The position numbers and the translations under genes are program-made. From NCBI RefSeq assembly GCF_001584185.1, contig NZ_CP013234.1, positions 1 through 64,000 on the forward strand: a stretch of DNA of 64,000 nucleotides, in the 5' to 3' direction. Every line of letters begins with the position of its first letter. The stretch's first letter is position 1. Below, piece by piece: positions 11,068 to 19,461 of this stretch. Below the pieces are notes generated by a model. It was not told where the DNA came from and did no database searches. It saw only the letters and a program-made list of their open reading frames with translations. The DNA comes from Collimonas pratensis (GTDB taxonomy: Bacteria > Pseudomonadota > Gammaproteobacteria > Burkholderiales > Burkholderiaceae_D).

Positions 11068-11514
11068 ATGGACATTCAAAAACTGCGGCTGTCGCAAGTC
11101 GATAGTGCCGTGAAACAGGCATTTGTGCCGTCGCGCCCGTCGATCGGCTGGATCCAGACCATACGCACCGCATTGGGCATGACGACGCGTCAGCTGGCTG
11201 CGCGCATAGGTGTAACGCAGAGTACCCTGGCTGAACTTGAAAAATCCGAAGCCGCAGACAAGATCACGCTGCACTCACTGCGGCGAGCGGCTGACGCCAT
11301 GGACTGCGATCTCCAATACGTCCTTGTACCACGCAGTTCCTTGAAAAAGCGCGTTGAGAATCAGGCAGAAGCTATCGCACGTCAGCGTGTCAGCCGCGTC
11401 TTCCATACGATGCGGCTAGAGGACCAGGCGCCTACGCAGAAAGTGGACAAAAAGGAAATTTCCAAAATGCAAACCAGTTTGCTTGCAACAAATTGGAAGC
11501 ACCTATGGGAGTAG
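11068..11514 (+). CDS. Mobile mystery protein A, XRE-type HTH
   Basis: This 148-residue protein matches the 'mobile mystery protein A' family as I remember it. It has an N-terminal helix, then SRPSIGWIQTIRTALGMTTRQLAARIGVTQSTLAELEKSEA (about residues 27-70), a lambda-repressor-like helix-turn-helix, and the family's ITLHSLRRAADAMDCDLQYVLVP block. Such proteins occur sporadically across genomes and pair with a Fic protein, as here. The probable role is autorepressor and antitoxin-like partner. Its stop overlaps the start of the Fic gene. The dense repeats upstream are consistent with autoregulation. Confidence 0.85.
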   Translation: MDIQKLRLSQVDSAVKQAFVPSRPSIGWIQTIRTALGMTTRQLAARIGVTQSTLAELEKSEAADKITLHSLRRAADAMDCDLQYVLVPRSSLKKRVENQAEAIARQRVSRVFHTMRLEDQAPTQKVDKKEISKMQTSLLATNWKHLWE

Positions 11515-12098
11515 GACTCGGCCAACAGCATGCGCCAGGCGCTACCCCATTGGATCCGGACGAACTTGCTGGCTTGATCCCACGGCATATCACGCTCAAG
11601 CGCGAGCTGGATGAATACGAACAGGCCAACATCCTGCAGGCGCAGGCTTGGGCGGAGTCTCGTATTCGAAAAAATATGCTGAACGAACGCGATCTGCGTC
11701 AGCTACACAAGCGCATGCTCGATAAGACCTGGCGATGGGCGGGGACATTTCGCAAGACTGAAAAGTCCATTGGGGTGGATCCAGCCAGGATCAGTGTCGA
11801 CCTGCATAATCTCCTGGAGGATGTCAAATGCTGGCGGGAATTGAACACCTATCCAATTGACGAGCAGGCGGCACGATTGCACCACAAACTGGTTCTCATC
11901 CATCTATTTCCCAACGGGAATGGAAGGCACGCTCGCCTGTTCACGGACTGTTTCTTGCGCTACTGCGGGGTGCAGCCGTTTACATGGGGTAGCGTGAACC
12001 TCGTTGATGCGTCAGATACGCGCGCTGCTTACATCGCGGCATTGCGGGCAGCAGATAATAGAGACTATGGTCCGCTCTTGGCATTTGTGCGGACTTAA
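11505..12098 (+). CDS. Mobile mystery protein B, Fic-domain protein
   Basis: This 197-residue protein has the Fic core HLFPNGNGRHAR near residues 130-141. That is the H-x-F-x-N-G-N-G-R active site used to transfer AMP or another phosphate-containing group to a target hydroxyl. An inhibitory alpha-helix of the S/T-x-x-x-E-G-N type is not obvious inside the protein, so inhibition may come from the partner HTH protein. The ATG at 11505 overlaps the upstream stop by 10 bases; a TTG at 11493 is an alternative. The family name reflects its patchy distribution. A toxin-antitoxin role is plausible but is inference. Confidence 0.85.
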   Translation: MGVGLGQQHAPGATPLDPDELAGLIPRHITLKRELDEYEQANILQAQAWAESRIRKNMLNERDLRQLHKRMLDKTWRWAGTFRKTEKSIGVDPARISVDLHNLLEDVKCWRELNTYPIDEQAARLHHKLVLIHLFPNGNGRHARLFTDCFLRYCGVQPFTWGSVNLVDASDTRAAYIAALRAADNRDYGPLLAFVRT

Positions 12099-12117
12099 GC
12101 AGGGTTGGGTTAAATCA

Positions 12118-12708
12118 TCATGTGTTTGCCGCCGGAAGCAGCTTTCGTCTAAGCTTCTGAAGCAAGCGCCCGCCGTCATCAAAGCCCCTGCAGACACCGC
12201 AGGCGATCCCGCCGGTGACGGCTAGCATCGCCACAGTGTGAACCCCCACTGCCGCCAGCGCCAGCATCAGCGAACCGGATGCAGTGATCTCGCGCGCCGG
12301 CGTGTCTGCCATGCACAGCGGGATGAACGCCGGCACCAGCATCAAACCGGCGCCGTGCGCGGTGGACGTCATGAAGGACCAGAGCGCCAGCCCGGCGTGA
12401 CTCGCCGGTACCCGCGCCCGCCTGGCTTTCCGGCCAAGCAAGTGATACACCACAACGCCCGCCAACAGCACGCCCGCCACGACTTGCAGCGCGCTGCGAT
12501 CCATCCCCAGCCCAAGCGCTACCGCAGCAGCCACCAGCGCGACCGATGCGGCGTGTCCGGCCGCAATCGGCGCCAGGGCCCACAACGCCTGCACCCGGTC
12601 GCCTGACCGCACACCCCAGGCGGCGGCAAACATCCAGCCGGTGGCGGGGTTCAGCCCATGCAGGGCGCCGACTCCTGCCACTGCCAGCCATGGCCAAAGA
12701 TTTGACAT
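12118..12708 (-). CDS. Multi-pass membrane protein
   Basis: This 196-residue protein has about five or six hydrophobic helices. An N-terminal GVGALHGLNPATGW motif has its His and Asn in a membrane context, like that of some metal or small-ion exporters. A second conserved-looking site is FMTSTAHGAGLMLVP, with another histidine. I do not assign a substrate. It lies immediately downstream of the DUF899 gene on the same strand and may be cotranscribed with it. Confidence 0.75.
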   Translation of the reverse strand: MSNLWPWLAVAGVGALHGLNPATGWMFAAAWGVRSGDRVQALWALAPIAAGHAASVALVAAAVALGLGMDRSALQVVAGVLLAGVVVYHLLGRKARRARVPASHAGLALWSFMTSTAHGAGLMLVPAFIPLCMADTPAREITASGSLMLALAAVGVHTVAMLAVTGGIACGVCRGFDDGGRLLQKLRRKLLPAANT

Positions 12709-12731
12709 GATGCGCTCGGATAGCTCACGCT

Positions 12732-13496
12732 TCAGGTATGCGCGCAGCAGGAAGAAGCGGCCGCCGGCGCCACCTCATAGCGGTCATGGTGACGCACCCA
12801 TTCCATCTTGTGCGGCACGTCCCGTTCGCCGCGCCCCTCGGGCGTAAGGTCCATCATGTTGTACGCCCCCATCATCACTTCTACGCCGCGGCCGTAGGTC
12901 GAGTAGGTGTGGAAGATGTCGCCGGCGTCGTCCTTGTAGAACACGCTGACACCGGGCGCCTCTTCGTGCGGGAAGGGCTGCATGACGTAGTTGTAGCTGA
13001 CCTCGCCTTTGGCCCGCTCTTCCGGCGTGAAGCTGACGTTGAAGTCGTAGTTGAAATCGCTGCCGCGCGAGGACACCCAGTCGAACTGCCAGCCCATGCG
13101 CTGGCGAAAGCGTGCGATCTCGGCCAGCGGTGCGCGTGAAATGGCGACCAGCGTGATGTCGCGCTGCGCCAGGTGGACGTTCATGCCGTCGGTGTGGTCG
13201 GCCATGAACGAGCAGCTCGGGCAGCCTTGCTCCCAGCCGGGGCCGAGCATGAAGTGCTGCACCAGCAGCTGGCGGCGGCCGGCGAACAGCTCGGCCAGCG
13301 TGCGCCGGCCCTCGGCAGTGTCGAATACGTAATCCTTATCGACGCGCTCCCACGGCAGCGCGCGCCGCTCGCGGGCGACCTGGTCGTGCAGGCGCATCAA
13401 TTCCTTTTCGCGCGCCAGCAGCGTCTTGCGGGCGCTTACCCAGCGCTCGCTGGAGATCACGGGATGATTCTTTATTTCGGAAATAGTGGTGTTCAT
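12732..13496 (-). CDS. DUF899 thioredoxin-like protein
   Basis: This 254-residue protein has the DUF899 hallmarks: an early RWVSARKTLLAREKELMRLHDQVARERRALPW segment, then LFAGRRQLLVQHFMLGPGWEQGCPSCSFMADH around residues 68-105, where Cys-Pro-Ser-Cys resembles a thioredoxin-type active site. The C-terminal part has the YSTYGRGVEVMMGAYNMMDLTPEGRGE signature. The family is widespread in soil bacteria and usually adjoins small regulators and stress genes; its reaction is not established. The next genes upstream on the same strand are a GST and a beta-propeller protein. Confidence 0.85.
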   Translation of the reverse strand: MNTTISEIKNHPVISSERWVSARKTLLAREKELMRLHDQVARERRALPWERVDKDYVFDTAEGRRTLAELFAGRRQLLVQHFMLGPGWEQGCPSCSFMADHTDGMNVHLAQRDITLVAISRAPLAEIARFRQRMGWQFDWVSSRGSDFNYDFNVSFTPEERAKGEVSYNYVMQPFPHEEAPGVSVFYKDDAGDIFHTYSTYGRGVEVMMGAYNMMDLTPEGRGERDVPHKMEWVRHHDRYEVAPAAASSCCAHT

Positions 13497-13553
13497 GATC
13501 TGCTCCTATTGATACTTCCTTAAATGATGACAACTCTTGTCCATCTATCACTC

Positions 13554-13651
13554 GTCGGGTGGGCACCTGTGCCCACGCGGAAATGGCGGGACGCGCAGTC
13601 CGGGATGGATAGCCAGGGGCGGTACAGCGTGGGCACAGGTGCCCACCCTAC
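13554..13651. repeat. Inverted pair of GTAGGGTGGGCA palindromic units
   Basis: One unit at 13554-13579 (first base varied, GTCGGGTGGGCA) and one inverted unit at 13626-13651 are separated by 46 bases. The pair lies between the DUF899 gene and the GST gene and belongs to the same family as the copies between dnaN and gyrB. Confidence 0.8.
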
Positions 13652-13668
13652 AACGGATGGCAAAGGGG

Positions 13669-14286
13669 TCAGGCGGCTATCGGCTGTTCGCGGTGCAGCG
13701 CTGCTTGTACAGTTGGGCGGGTCGCGATGCGTTCCTGGAACGCCTGCAAGTGCGGGAACGGCGCCAGGTCGAGGTTGACGAACGCCGCCCAGCGCGTCAC
13801 CACAAACAGATAGGCATCGGCGATGCTGAACCGTTCGCCCACCAGGAATGGGGTGAAGCCAAGCGTGGCATCGAGCAGCGAATAGTGCTTGCGCAGATGG
13901 GCCATGCGTCCGGCACGCATTTCATCGCTGGTCTCGGGGTAGAACAAGGGCAGGTAGCCCTGGTGCAGCTCTGAATTGATATAGCCCAGCATCTCTTGCA
14001 GGCGGTAGCGCGCCATGCTGCCGTTGGCGGGGGCCAGATGTGCATCGGGCTTCAGGTCGGCCAGGTATTGCACCACGGCCGGGCCTTCCGTCAGCACACG
14101 GCCGTCGTCCAGCTGCAATGCGGGCACATAGCCCTTGGGATTGATGGCGAGGTAGTCGTCGCCGTGTTCGGTGCGTTTGCTCTTGCTGTCGACCTTCACC
14201 AGTTCGATGCTCAGGCCAAGCTCGTTGGCGACAATATGCGGCGACAGCGAACAGGCGGACGGAATGTAGTACAGCTTCATGGTCAT
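13669..14286 (-). CDS. Glutathione S-transferase family protein
   Basis: This 205-residue cytosolic GST has an N-terminal thioredoxin fold with MKLYYIPSACSLSPHIVANELGL, in which the Ser/Cys after the first strand is the usual catalytic position of beta-class enzymes. The glutathione-contact motif LTEGPAVVQYLADL follows near residues 68-81. The C-terminal helical domain carries VGERFSIADAYLF. The start used is the internal MKLYY at about 14280 or the MTMKLYY two codons earlier. A paralogue lies at 33882-34487. Confidence 0.9.
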   Translation of the reverse strand: MTMKLYYIPSACSLSPHIVANELGLSIELVKVDSKSKRTEHGDDYLAINPKGYVPALQLDDGRVLTEGPAVVQYLADLKPDAHLAPANGSMARYRLQEMLGYINSELHQGYLPLFYPETSDEMRAGRMAHLRKHYSLLDATLGFTPFLVGERFSIADAYLFVVTRWAAFVNLDLAPFPHLQAFQERIATRPTVQAALHREQPIAA

Positions 14287-14395
14287 GCTCCTTGGATCAG
14301 GGTTGCTCAGGACGGCGCCTGAATGTGATGGGCGTACGAGGTCCCTCGGCTATGCCGAAGAGGCAGTCCTGCCCGACGTGCTACTGCGGTGATTG

Positions 14396-15079
14396 TTAGC
14401 CGGCTGCTTTCGGACGCCGCACGGCGCGTACCTTACCGGTGCCGCCGCCGCCGCAATAAAACAGGCCGGCGCCGTCGGATTCGAGCCCGCTGACGTTGAT
14501 GCCGGGCGGCATTTCCAGTCGCTCAAGCACGGCGCCGCTGGCTGGGTCGACGCGGCGAATTTCACTCTCGTCGCCTTCCCAGGTGCCGTGCCACAGTTCG
14601 CCGTCGACCCAGGTCACGCCGGTGACGAAGCGGTTGGACTCGATGGTGCGGAGGATGGCGCCGGTGGCCGGATCGATCTGGTGAATCTTGCGGTCACGGT
14701 GCTGGCCCACCCACAGGCTGCCTTCGGCCCAGGCCATCCCGGAGTCGTTGCCGTGGCCAGGCGCCGGGATCGATGCCAGCACCTTGCCGCTGGCGGGATC
14801 GATCTTGTCGATGCGCTGCTCGGCGATCTGGTAAAGATGGGTGCCGTCGAAGGCAGTGCCGGCGTCGCAGGGGCAGTCCAGCGCGCGGGTTTGTTCGCCG
14901 CTGTCGGGATCGAAGGCGATCAGCCTGGCGCCGGTGGCGGCCCAGACGCGCTGGCCGTCATGGGTCACGCCGGCTACCTGGTCGACGCCGGCGAAAGGGC
15001 CGTATTCGCGCACGATCTCGGCCAGGCGCGCCTTGGCCTGGGGTTGGTCATTGCCGGGGGTGCTGGCTTTGCGGGTCAT
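14396..15079 (-). CDS. Beta-propeller repeat protein (PQQ/YncE-like)
   Basis: This 227-residue protein contains about five repeats of the form ID/DPASGxVL (IDPASGKVLASI, IDPATGAILRTI, VDPASGAVLERL) alternating with W-rich strands such as AWAEGSLWVGQH and TWVDGELWHGTW. That pattern belongs to six- or seven-bladed propellers of the YncE/glutamine-cyclotransferase-like group. No signal peptide is evident, so it is probably cytoplasmic. Function is unknown. It is in line with the GST and DUF899 genes and just downstream of the TPR/HTH regulator. Confidence 0.8.
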   Translation of the reverse strand: MTRKASTPGNDQPQAKARLAEIVREYGPFAGVDQVAGVTHDGQRVWAATGARLIAFDPDSGEQTRALDCPCDAGTAFDGTHLYQIAEQRIDKIDPASGKVLASIPAPGHGNDSGMAWAEGSLWVGQHRDRKIHQIDPATGAILRTIESNRFVTGVTWVDGELWHGTWEGDESEIRRVDPASGAVLERLEMPPGINVSGLESDGAGLFYCGGGGTGKVRAVRRPKAAG

Positions 15080-15145
15080 CGCTGTCTCCTAGCGGTTGTT
15101 GCGGTTGACTTATAGCGCGCCGGGAAGCGGCGCCGTAAGAGAACT

Positions 15146-16372
15146 CTATTCCATCTGAAGCGAGGCGGGGAGTAACAAGATTGTCGTGAATCCCGCCAGC
15201 GGCGGCGACAGCCAGCGCTGCGTCCGTGCCCGCCCTATTGAGCGCACCCGTCCGGCCGTCTCCAGCTCGGCCAGCGCGCGCTGGACGGTGCGCTGGCTAT
15301 CCCCCAGGGCCAGCGCCAGGGCCGAGGTCGACCAGGCCGCGCCGTCAGCCAGCAGCGCCGCCAGCGAGGCCTGCTCGCCGTCTATGGGCGGCGCCAGCAG
15401 CACCACGGTGCGCTCGGCTAGCGGCTTGAGTACGAAACCGCGGGCAGTGGCCTCGATTTGCGCCAGTTCTGCGACGAGCGCGCGCAGGCGGCCAATCTCG
15501 ACCCGCAGGCGCGCCCGGTGTGTCTCGTCGGGGTGACGGGTGTTGAATGCAGCCGCAATCAAGGCTTCCCGGTCGACATCACCAGGCCACGCCTCGGCCA
15601 GTGCGCGCACCAGGGCAAACAGCACCGGCCGCCGCGCCAGCGACTGCCAGGCATTGCTAGCGCCGACGCCTAGTCCGCGACGGCAGGCATCGACTACCAG
15701 CGCATCGGAAGCCAGCAGCGCCGCGACCTCGTCAAGGCGCAGCGCCTGCTCGCCGCCGGCAAACAGGCGCCGGGCGGCTGGACGTTCAAGCGCGGTCAGC
15801 GCCTCAGCCACCTCGGCCAGCAGCGCCGGCACGCGCGCGCGGCCGGCTGCCTCGTGTGCGCGGGCCAGCGCTGCCCGCGCCGTGTCTACGCGCAGCGAAC
15901 GCAGCGCCAGTTCCGCCACAGCCAGTTCGGCCACCGCCGCCAGCGACGGCGGCAGGCTATGTCCATCAAGTTGCGTCAGTGTCGCTTCGGCTTCGTCAAG
16001 GCGGCCCAGCAGCAACAGCTTGCGCGCCGCGATCAGCCTCGCCTGCAACGCATTGGCATGATCACCGTGCGCCTCCAGCGTGACCAGCGCCGCCGTCAGT
16101 GCGCGCGGCGAACTGCCAAGATCGCGTACCGCCAGCGCCACCTCAGCCTCGGCCACCACACAGCGCGCTCGCGCCAGCTCCTCGTGAGCGCCGAAACCAC
16201 GGGCGGCACGCCGCAGCAACTCACGGGCGCGCGGATGCTCGCCCAGCTGCGCCATGGCGATGCCGCGCAAGGCCAGCGCCGGCGGATCGTCGCGCAAGGC
16301 GACACGTTTGAGAGCGCCGAGCGCGTCGCCGGCGGCGAGAGCACGGGCGGAGGCGGCTATGAGGGAATCCAT
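15146..16372 (-). CDS. TPR-containing helix-turn-helix regulator
   Basis: From the ATG at 16372 this encodes about 408 residues; a start five codons upstream is possible. The N-terminal two-thirds is a run of Ala/Leu/Arg-rich helical hairpins resembling tetratricopeptide repeats (RARELLRRAARGFGAHEELARAR, DEAEATLTQLDG). The C-terminal part has a winged-helix segment, ALALALGDSQRTVQRALAELETAGRVRSIGRARTQRW, that looks like a DNA-binding domain. It heads the minus-strand run of propeller, GST and DUF899 genes and is a likely regulator of them. Confidence 0.75.
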   Translation of the reverse strand: MDSLIAASARALAAGDALGALKRVALRDDPPALALRGIAMAQLGEHPRARELLRRAARGFGAHEELARARCVVAEAEVALAVRDLGSSPRALTAALVTLEAHGDHANALQARLIAARKLLLLGRLDEAEATLTQLDGHSLPPSLAAVAELAVAELALRSLRVDTARAALARAHEAAGRARVPALLAEVAEALTALERPAARRLFAGGEQALRLDEVAALLASDALVVDACRRGLGVGASNAWQSLARRPVLFALVRALAEAWPGDVDREALIAAAFNTRHPDETHRARLRVEIGRLRALVAELAQIEATARGFVLKPLAERTVVLLAPPIDGEQASLAALLADGAAWSTSALALALGDSQRTVQRALAELETAGRVRSIGRARTQRWLSPPLAGFTTILLLPASLQME

Positions 16373-16481
16373 GACGGTAGAATACACTGCGGCGCCGATG
16401 TCGCGGCGGGCTGATGAAATTGCCGCCGCCGGCTGTAGCGTCGTTTAGTGAAGGCGTGCGTCATTGCTGCGTTAGCGGTTC

Positions 16482-16510
16482 GTAGGGTGGGCAGATTTTC
16501 TGCCCACGCT
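16482..16510. repeat. Single GTAGGGTGGGCA palindromic unit
   Basis: One hairpin-forming unit of the dispersed repeat lies between the TPR/HTH regulator and the thiopurine methyltransferase gene. Confidence 0.8.
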
Positions 16511-16608
16511 GAGCGCACTCCTCGATTGACCGATGTTCCGCGCGATCACAACTTCCTACCCTGCCAATTTTCGCAAATTAAAATCCGCTCGGTCTTGACG
16601 GAGCGGCA

Positions 16609-17280
16609 TTACGCCGTCGGCTGCGCTTTAACGTTTTGTCTGTTGGCTTTCTGAAGGAGCCAGGCAGTCTCCGTTGACGCAACCTTCCCCTTCAACCCGC
16701 CCGCAATATTCTTGGTTTCAAGAGACTGCAATTGATAAGCTGCGCCGTAATGCCGGATTACTTCGTCCTCGTCCACCGAAAACGGCGGGCCATCGATCAC
16801 GGATTGATCGTATTCGTAAGTGATCAGCAGCTGCGGCGCCGCGCCGCTTATTTGCATCAGGTGAGATGCATATAGCTGTCGAGTGCCAGCGGGCAGCGCG
16901 ACCAACGCAGCGCGATCGTATATCGCATTTACGGGACCAAGATAATCCGCAGACACCTCGAAAATATCGCCCACCCATATGTCGATATCATCAGCGCTGT
17001 AGCGCGACAATTTTCCCACTGTGGATATTGCCGGCTCCCGGCCAAGTTCTTTGAACAAATCGTTGATGGCTTGTGCGCTCAACTCCGCGCCGGCAACGCG
17101 ATAACCGTTGGCAAGCAGCCATGCAATATCGCGCGTCTTGCCGCACAAGGGCAGAAAGACCCGGCTGCCCTTTGTCAGGTTTAGTTTTTCAAAATGTGTT
17201 GTCAGTAACGGGTTGGCTTCGCTTTCATGGAAATTGATTTCGCCCCGTTCCCATTTTCGATGCCAAAAGCTTGCTTCCAT
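16609..17280 (-). CDS. tpm: Thiopurine S-methyltransferase
   Basis: This 223-residue SAM-dependent methyltransferase fits the bacterial TPMT family closely in length and motifs. It has FWHRKWERGEINFHESEANPLL at the N-terminus, then SRVFLPLCGKTRDIAWLLANGYRVAGAELS (about residues 39-69), the SAM-binding motif I region, and YDRAALVALPAGTRQLYASHL near residues 125-145. Bacterial members methylate thiopurines and also selenium or tellurium compounds, so it may serve in metalloid detoxification. It is monocistronic on the minus strand. Confidence 0.92.
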   Translation of the reverse strand: MEASFWHRKWERGEINFHESEANPLLTTHFEKLNLTKGSRVFLPLCGKTRDIAWLLANGYRVAGAELSAQAINDLFKELGREPAISTVGKLSRYSADDIDIWVGDIFEVSADYLGPVNAIYDRAALVALPAGTRQLYASHLMQISGAAPQLLITYEYDQSVIDGPPFSVDEDEVIRHYGAAYQLQSLETKNIAGGLKGKVASTETAWLLQKANRQNVKAQPTA

Positions 17281-17464
17281 AGCGTCTCCTTGAATTGTGC
17301 GTCAATAACATTCCATCGACCTGGCCACTGAAACCAGGTTGGAAGTTGCGTGACGAGCCAGGATACAAGTTAAAGGTAACTTGAAGTCAAGCATTAATCA
17401 GTGCTGTGTTCGTATACGCTGGTCAATCCACCTGCAATTTGAGCTTGCGGCCAGCTGCCTGGCC

Positions 17465-18097
17465 TCAATCGCCCAAGTCCACCACGGCTGCCAACCCCAC
17501 TCCCTCCGGCGCCTCATACAGCGCAATCACCCACGCCCGCCCCGGATCGCCGGCAAGCTGGTTCAGCATCTTCACCACAAAATTGATGGACGCCTTGTCC
17601 AGCCCCGCAAACGCGTCATCCAGCAGATTGATCGCGGCGCCGGCAGCGAACGCAGCCGCCAGCCACACCTTGCGCTTGCTGCCGGTAGACAGCATGTAGA
17701 GCTTCTTGTCCAGGTGTAGCGTCAGCGATAGCCCTTCCGCCAGCGCTGGCAGCTGTGTATCGTCAAAGCCCGGGTAGGCACCATGCAAGGACGCAAAATA
17801 TTCGCGCGCCGTCATCTGGTCGAACGCCTCCGAGCGCGGATCTACCCAGAATACCTGGCGTCGATAGGCCTCCGGCTGCTCGTCCAGGCGTACGCCCTTG
17901 ATTTCCAGCTGTCCACCCTGCGCCGCCAGATCGCCAGCCAGCAAACGCAGCAAACTGCTCTTGCCCCGCCCATCGCCGCCGCGCACCAGCGTGACGCCGG
18001 CGGGGATGGCGGCTGACCAGTTGCTGAACAGTTCCTGGCCGGGATAATGGAAAGTCAGGTTGGTGGCTTGCAGGATGGCTGCTTGATCTAGTGTCAT
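17465..18097 (-). CDS. ABC-type ATP-binding protein
   Basis: This 210-residue single ATPase domain has Walker A GGDGRGKSSLL near residues 39-49, a degenerate signature LSTGSKRKVWLA near 138, and Walker B INLLDDAFAGLD near 156. The signature has T in place of the usual second serine, and Walker A has an unusual Asp-Gly-Arg run. No permease gene is adjacent, so the partner is elsewhere or the protein works alone. Its organisation resembles the CcmA-like subgroup in size. Confidence 0.85.
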   Translation of the reverse strand: MTLDQAAILQATNLTFHYPGQELFSNWSAAIPAGVTLVRGGDGRGKSSLLRLLAGDLAAQGGQLEIKGVRLDEQPEAYRRQVFWVDPRSEAFDQMTAREYFASLHGAYPGFDDTQLPALAEGLSLTLHLDKKLYMLSTGSKRKVWLAAAFAAGAAINLLDDAFAGLDKASINFVVKMLNQLAGDPGRAWVIALYEAPEGVGLAAVVDLGD

Positions 18098-18133
18098 GGT
18101 GCGGGTTTACAGATTTGCCAGACGGTTATCTGC

Positions 18134-18412
18134 TTAACCGACAGACGCATGCGCGCTGCCGATCAGCTTGCAGCCGCACTCCGTCAGGCAATCTTGCACA
18201 GCGACAGGAACGCCGCCAACCGTAAAGGTAGGATGCGCGGTGACGATCTTATTGATGCCGTGCGGCCGGCCATCGGGGTAATGCTGCGGGCAGTTAACCT
18301 CATCGCCAAGGCGCGCAATGGGTTTGCCGCCGATGTCGTGGGTAGGTGAGCCGCTGATGACTTTACCGCCGTGGTCGGTATCATCGCCGACTGTAATGAT
18401 TGTGAGGGACAT
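18134..18412 (-). CDS. PAAR-domain protein (T6SS spike tip)
   Basis: This 92-residue protein is a compact PAAR domain: GDDTDHGGKVISGSPTHDIGGKPIARLGDEVNCP and the paired motif TAHPTFTVGGVPVAVQDCLTECGCKLIGS. Histidine and cysteine residues are placed to bind the zinc ion at the tip. PAAR proteins cap the VgrG trimer of the type VI secretion system. It is the last gene of the minus-strand module that starts with VgrG at 26375, three bases beyond the nearest Sel1 gene. Confidence 0.9.
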   Translation of the reverse strand: MSLTIITVGDDTDHGGKVISGSPTHDIGGKPIARLGDEVNCPQHYPDGRPHGINKIVTAHPTFTVGGVPVAVQDCLTECGCKLIGSAHASVG

Positions 18413-18414
18413 GG

Positions 18415-19452
18415 TTATAAGGCCGGTTTAGCGGCGTTGAGTAAATCAATTTTGTTGCCGTTCCAGTGAGGCAGTTTAGCAGGTGGGAGCGGCAAGACTT
18501 TATCAAGATTGGGAAATCGTAAATTGGGATTGTTAGCTAGAGCTTTTCCTAACAGCCAATATCGGTCTGCTCGTGCTTGATCTACGCCATGAGGAGCCAG
18601 GCCTTCGGCATTTTCAAATTCGTCTGCCAGATAGTTCGCAGCTCGAGTACTGCCAAATTTTACGCCTTCGTGGAAATAATAGAGTGCGTGTGGTTTGTCG
18701 TTATTGACGATCTTATACTGTACTCCCAATTCTTCCGCTGCATTTCCATTTCCTTGCGCAAATGCGCATTCCAGCATTTTCACACCTATTGGTGTATTGG
18801 CCCAACGGCTGCGCTCTGGAGCGTCTTGGCTAGTCAAAAGACTGCGCCCGATAGTGAATTGTGCATAGTCGCTCCCCATATCGGCGGCTTGCTGCCAGAA
18901 CGCCCAAGCCGAAGTGGCATCCTGTTTGACGCCAAAACCATCGGAATAATAATTGCCCATTACCGCGTAAGCCAGTGGCACACCCATTCGCATGGCGTCT
19001 TCAGTCAGCGCCATCGCAGCTTTGGAATTTCGAGTCACTAGTACTGTATTAGGATCTCTTAACCCCCATACGCCGGTTTGGTATAGCGTCGCTAGATTGT
19101 TCATCGCTTTCCAATGCTTTCGCTCCGCCGCTTTTGTATAGAGTTCAATGATGCGAGGCCAGTTGCGATCGTCTTTCCAAAGGTCAGGTGTGTCCAATGC
19201 AACTGCCTCCTGATACCAGGCCTCGGCTTGTGGATCCAAGGGCGGCGTTACCGTTGATTCGTGTTTGCAAGTAAATTCTGACCGATGTGGATGGAATAGT
19301 TCGGGAATTTGGTTGCGAGGTAAATTGCTGTCTCTGGAACAGGCGGCTTGAGACAACGCCATAGAAACAAGGCAAAGCATTAAGTGGTGTTGCCAGGTTC
19401 GACTATATCTTCTTGATGGTACGGAGAATGGGGCCATGGCATAGGGTGTCAC
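18415..19452 (-). CDS. Sel1-repeat lipoprotein, T6SS immunity-like (copy 3)
   Basis: This protein of up to 345 residues has a lipoprotein-type signal ending near ALSQAACS, then a Sel1-like repeat region (WKAMNNLATLYQTGVWG, PLAYAVMGNYYSDGFGV, SDYAQFTIGRSLL) and the block FPNLDKVLPLPPAKLPHWNG that it shares with its two neighbours. The first codon is a GTG; an ATG five codons later is possible. It is the most diverged of three tandem copies and the only one with a lipobox; the others have a plain membrane anchor. Sel1-repeat proteins beside a phospholipase D effector are typical immunity proteins. Confidence 0.85.
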   Translation of the reverse strand: MTPYAMAPFSVPSRRYSRTWQHHLMLCLVSMALSQAACSRDSNLPRNQIPELFHPHRSEFTCKHESTVTPPLDPQAEAWYQEAVALDTPDLWKDDRNWPRIIELYTKAAERKHWKAMNNLATLYQTGVWGLRDPNTVLVTRNSKAAMALTEDAMRMGVPLAYAVMGNYYSDGFGVKQDATSAWAFWQQAADMGSDYAQFTIGRSLLTSQDAPERSRWANTPIGVKMLECAFAQGNGNAAEELGVQYKIVNNDKPHALYYFHEGVKFGSTRAANYLADEFENAEGLAPHGVDQARADRYWLLGKALANNPNLRFPNLDKVLPLPPAKLPHWNGNKIDLLNAAKPAL

Positions 19453-19461
19453 GTGTGCAAA

